This document shows, one piece after another, positions 61,262 to 64,000 of a stretch of 64,000 nt of DNA. The notes under the pieces are model-generated. The model saw only the letters and a list, made by a program, of their open reading frames with translations, was not told the origin of the DNA and did no database searches. The stretch's first letter is position 1. The number at the start of each line of letters is the position of its first letter. Source of the stretch: Pseudomonas gessardii. Lineage in GTDB: Bacteria; Pseudomonadota; Gammaproteobacteria; Pseudomonadales; Pseudomonadaceae. The stretch lies in contig NZ_MNPU01000024.1 in assembly GCF_001983165.1 (NCBI RefSeq), positions 1 through 64,000 on the forward strand, in the 5' to 3' direction. The translations under genes were made by a program, and so were the position numbers.

Positions 61262-62203
61262 ATGCCTGTTACCTTTGACCCCGATCATCTGCGCGAAAGC
61301 TTGCGGCCCCTGGTGGACGCGCAGCCGCTTTCGGCCGAGGCCAGGGTCTACCAGCGCTTCTACGGGCTGGACCTGGCCGCGCGCAAAACCCCGGTGGCCA
61401 GCCGCCTGGGGTGCTTCGAGGTGGAGGGGTTCAAGGTGGTCAGCCAGGCCTGGTGGCCGGCGCAACCTGTGGCAACACTGTTTATGTTCCACGGTTTCTA
61501 CGACCATATGGGCCTGTACCGCAACGTGGTGGAGTGGGGCCTGGACCAGGGCTTTGTGGTGATTGCCTGCGATTTGCCGGGCCATGGCCTGTCCAGCGGC
61601 GAGCGCGCCAGCATCGATGATTTTGCGGTGTACCAGCACGTGGTGCAGGGCTTGTTCGAGCAGGCCGACGCGCTGCAACTACCCAAGCCCTGGCATCTGT
61701 TTGGGCAAAGTACCGGTGGGGCGATTGTGGTGGACCATCTGCTCAACCAGGGCGCCAGCAGCCCGGCGCAGGGGCAGACGTTCCTGTTGTCGCCACTGGT
61801 GCGGCCGCGTGCCTGGGGCTGGTCGCAGCTCAGCTATTACCTGCTCAAGCCGTTCGTCAAAGGCATCGCCCGGCGCTTCAGCGATAACAGCAACGACCCG
61901 GCGTTCCGCCCCTTCCTCGAAGCCGACCCGTTGCAGCCCCGGCAGTTGCCGACTGCCTGGGTGGGCGCGCTGGCGCATTGGATCAAACGCATCGAAGCGG
62001 CGCCGCGCAGTCCGCGGCGGCCACTGATCGTGCAGGGCGAGGAGGATATGACGGTGGATTGGCAGCACAACCTGCAGGTGCTGCGTGGCAAGTTTGATCA
62101 GCCGCAGGTCCTGATGTTGCCCCGTGGGCGGCATCACTTGGCCAATGAGCTGCCTGAAATCCGCGAGGAATACTTCAAGTTCCTCACCGACCATCTGACC
62201 TGA
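61262..62203 (+). CDS. Alpha/beta hydrolase, lysophospholipase-like
   Basis: 313 residues. The nucleophile elbow is LFGQSTGG with S150, an oxyanion-hole region FMFHGFYDHMGLY, and a likely catalytic histidine in LPRGRHHLANE. Monoacylglycerol lipase/lysophospholipase-like. No signal peptide is apparent, so it is cytoplasmic. The substrate is unknown. Start ATG at 61262; an upstream GTG is two codons earlier. Confidence 0.85.
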   Translation: MPVTFDPDHLRESLRPLVDAQPLSAEARVYQRFYGLDLAARKTPVASRLGCFEVEGFKVVSQAWWPAQPVATLFMFHGFYDHMGLYRNVVEWGLDQGFVVIACDLPGHGLSSGERASIDDFAVYQHVVQGLFEQADALQLPKPWHLFGQSTGGAIVVDHLLNQGASSPAQGQTFLLSPLVRPRAWGWSQLSYYLLKPFVKGIARRFSDNSNDPAFRPFLEADPLQPRQLPTAWVGALAHWIKRIEAAPRSPRRPLIVQGEEDMTVDWQHNLQVLRGKFDQPQVLMLPRGRHHLANELPEIREEYFKFLTDHLT

Positions 62204-62214
62204 CCCTTCCCCCC

Positions 62215-62240
62215 GTAGGCGCGAGCAAGCTCGCTCCTAC
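62215..62240. repeat. Single REP palindrome
   Basis: GTAGGCGCGAGCAAGCTCGC to CTCCTAC. It lies in the 47-base gap between the convergent hydrolase and DUF2059-like genes and may form the transcript end for both. Confidence 0.8.
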
Positions 62241-62250
62241 AGGGCGGGTA

Positions 62251-63003
62251 TCAGGGGGCCAGGCTTGAGGTGCTCTGGCCGACCGCCAGCCCGGCGCGGA
62301 TCGCCGCCAGTGCCGCCTGGTAGTAAGCCTTGCCTTCCGGCGATTCGGCAAAGGTGGCGAACTCTTCCAGCTCCGGGTCCGACAGGTCCCGATAGACGTA
62401 CAGCAGAGTGTTATGCAGGTCATTGCCGATCTGCTGCATCAAGCGCTCGCGCTGGCCGTTGAGCAGGCTTTGCGCCTGGCCTGCGCCCAACAGGCCGGGG
62501 ATCATCTGGCTCAGGCTGTCTGCGGCCACGCCGGCAATCGCCAGGCTGACCTCGGCCCCGGCTTCGCGGGCGGGCAGGGCCTGGGCCAGGTGGCCGATGA
62601 TCAGGCTGCGGGTGGCGTCGGCCTGGATCTGCGGCAAGCCTTGGGCGTTCTTGGCCAACTGGTCACGGCGGGTCGCCAGCAACTCGGCGGCGACAATCTT
62701 GCGCCCCAGCGGCGACTGGAAAAACGCCAGCGCCGGCTTGGGGTCGGCCAGGTTCTGGCGCAACTGGGCTTCGGCGCGCTGATCCATGGCCTTGGGGGCG
62801 AAGCGTTTATTGCTGTTGTCCACCAGCGCCTGGTACACCGCCGGTGGCAAGCTGTTGCGGTAGCGCTGCTGGGCGGCACTCAAGGCGTCAGTAAAATGCG
62901 CACGTTGTTCCGGCCAGCCGGCGACCGCGTACAACTGGTCATGGCTGTCTGCCCAGGCGGGCAACACGCAGAACATCAGCAAGGATAAAAACAAACGACG
63001 CAT
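62251..63003 (-). CDS. DUF2059-like secreted protein
   Basis: 250 residues with a signal peptide (1-18, ending AWA). It contains two related helical segments, FFQSPLGRKIVAAELLATRR and FAESPEGKAYYQAALAAIRA, a pattern seen in DUF2059 proteins, which are periplasmic and of unknown function. The tail ends SSLAP. A REP lies just after the stop. Confidence 0.75.
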   Translation of the reverse strand: MRRLFLSLLMFCVLPAWADSHDQLYAVAGWPEQRAHFTDALSAAQQRYRNSLPPAVYQALVDNSNKRFAPKAMDQRAEAQLRQNLADPKPALAFFQSPLGRKIVAAELLATRRDQLAKNAQGLPQIQADATRSLIIGHLAQALPAREAGAEVSLAIAGVAADSLSQMIPGLLGAGQAQSLLNGQRERLMQQIGNDLHNTLLYVYRDLSDPELEEFATFAESPEGKAYYQAALAAIRAGLAVGQSTSSLAP

Positions 63004-63125
63004 AGGGACTCCTGTCAGTCGGCCACTATTGTCCGTGTCGGGCGTAGGATTTGTCGAGAAGTCCTATCAATCGCCTGACTAAAGTGTATTTAGGCGCTCG
63101 GCGGCGCTGTCGGTTTTCCAGGCGT

Positions 63126-63767
63126 ATGGATACTATGCGCGCCATGCACATATCCCCTGATGACCCGCTGCTGCTACGCATCGTCGACGACCTGGCCGTG
63201 AAAGGCTGGTCGCAGCAGAACATCTTCCTGCCAGAGGCTCTGACCCTGGAACTGGCGGCTGAGTGCCATAAACGTGCCGCTGAAGGTGAATTGGCACCTG
63301 CCGCTGTAGGACGAGGCCCAGCCCAGGAGATTCGCGAGGGGATCCGTGGCGACCATATCCAGTGGCTGGAACCCGGCCAGGCGTCGGTGTGCGATCGCTA
63401 TCTGGGGCTGATGGACAGCCTGCGGCTGGCGATGAACCGCGGGCTGTTCCTTGGCCTGGAAGAGTTTGAATGCCACTTCGCCATGTACCCGCCAGGGGCG
63501 TTCTACCTCAAGCACCTCGACCGTTTTCGCGACGATGACCGGCGCATGGTCTCGGCGGTGGTCTACCTGAACCAGGACTGGCTGCCCGAGTACGGCGGCC
63601 AGTTGCGCATGTACCTCAAGGACGGCGTTGAATATGACGTGGACCCTGCCGGCGGTTGCCTGGTGGTGTTCCTGTCGGGGGACGTGCCCCATGAAGTCCT
63701 GCCCGCCCACCGCGAACGCCTGTCCCTGACCGGCTGGTTTCGCCGGCGGGGCAACGAGCCGTTTTGA
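63126..63767 (+). CDS. Prolyl 4-hydroxylase of the PHD type (PPHD)
   Basis: 213 residues, 2-oxoglutarate/Fe(II) dioxygenase. Iron ligands are H130 and D132 in FYLKHLDRF and H189 in VPHEVLPA; R198 in RLSLTGW would hold 2-oxoglutarate. YLNQDWLPEYGGQLRMYLKD is typical of the family related to human PHD2. The Pseudomonas homologue PPHD hydroxylates a proline of EF-Tu. It lies near the hacB end of the spu block, consistent with PPHD (PA0310) in PAO1 as I recall. Start choice among ATGs at 63126, 63135 and 63144 is uncertain. Confidence 0.85.
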   Translation: MDTMRAMHISPDDPLLLRIVDDLAVKGWSQQNIFLPEALTLELAAECHKRAAEGELAPAAVGRGPAQEIREGIRGDHIQWLEPGQASVCDRYLGLMDSLRLAMNRGLFLGLEEFECHFAMYPPGAFYLKHLDRFRDDDRRMVSAVVYLNQDWLPEYGGQLRMYLKDGVEYDVDPAGGCLVVFLSGDVPHEVLPAHRERLSLTGWFRRRGNEPF

Positions 63768-64000
63768 GCGTGCAAAAGATTCTGGTCAGCCGCTGCCTGT
63801 TGGGGCATCGGGTACGTTACGACGGTGGCGCCAGCGGGCCGTTCGACCAACTGGCCGCCTGGCAGGCCGAAGGCCGGGTAGTTGCATTGTGCCCGGAAGT
63901 AGCCGGTGGCCTGCCCACGCCACGACCCCCGGCCGAAATTCCGGGTGGGCAAGGGCTGGATGTGTGGGAAGGCCGGGCCCGGGTGTTGACCGCCGATGGC
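63764..64000 (+). CDS. DUF523 family protein, 5' part only
   Basis: Runs to the window edge. The N-terminal sequence ILVSRCLLGHRVRYDGGASG, then VVALCPEVAGGLPTPRPPAE, is the DUF523 (YbbK-like) family pattern, small cysteine-containing proteins of unknown function. Starts at TTG 63764, overlapping the stop of the hydroxylase by four bases, or at GTG 63770. 79 codons are visible. Confidence 0.8.
   Translation, partial: MSVQKILVSRCLLGHRVRYDGGASGPFDQLAAWQAEGRVVALCPEVAGGLPTPRPPAEIPGGQGLDVWEGRARVLTADG

Overview
The window is chromosomal DNA of a Pseudomonas from the P. fluorescens lineage. The evidence is high-GC coding sequence, gene blocks that match the P. aeruginosa PAO1 order as I remember it (the ubiD-to-argA block and the spuI-spuABCDEFGH-hacB block), and many REP/REPIN palindromes between genes. 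I ran no searches. Names rest on motifs, length and gene order.

Layout. 1-127: 3' end of a group II intron (domains V and VI). 233-8039: ubiD and a ferredoxin-type reductase, a PagP-like small barrel, chaC, glpT, a quinone oxidoreductase and a FliL-like gene. Two MITE-like insertions, each inside a REPIN and each flanked by a 10-bp direct repeat, lie here. 8107-8523: an AT-rich orphan gene. 8709-13506: a HlyD / RbbA / ABC-2 permease export operon. 13593-20358: EVE protein, a 49-residue membrane peptide, 5-formyl-THF cyclo-ligase, 6S RNA, zapA, a zapB-like gene, ygfB, pepP, ubiH and ubiI. 20487-24945: iron(III)-type ABC transporter genes, then gcvT and gcvH with no gcvP beside them. 24988-33161: a DegT-type aminotransferase, an outer-membrane barrel, DUF2388, NfeD/QmcA, an isolated GspE-type ATPase, an Lrp regulator and a CYTH-CHAD protein. 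33322-35904: argE and argA.

35961-44496 is a sulfur-scavenging block: a lone TauA-like binding protein, an OprD-family porin, the 1-Cys peroxiredoxin LsfA and a complete ssuEADCBF operon. Together these give outer-membrane entry, periplasmic capture, import, FMN reduction and desulfonation of organosulfonates. 44626-56230 is a polyamine block: a TetR regulator, spuI, and spuABCDEFGH for uptake and gamma-glutamylation or transamination of putrescine and spermidine. A four-unit tandem array follows, each unit carrying a copy of the spuH tail. 56797-64000: an AhpD-like protein with an AraC regulator, a HacB-type AHL acylase, a thioredoxin-like protein, a lipase-like hydrolase, a DUF2059-like protein, a PHD-type prolyl hydroxylase (PPHD) and the start of a DUF523 gene.

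The most unusual content is between the genes: REPINs used as landing sites by two different small mobile elements, a nearly perfect 109-nt three-way-junction fold inside one of them, and the array copied from the end of spuH. No tRNA, rRNA, CRISPR array, prophage or complete insertion sequence was seen.
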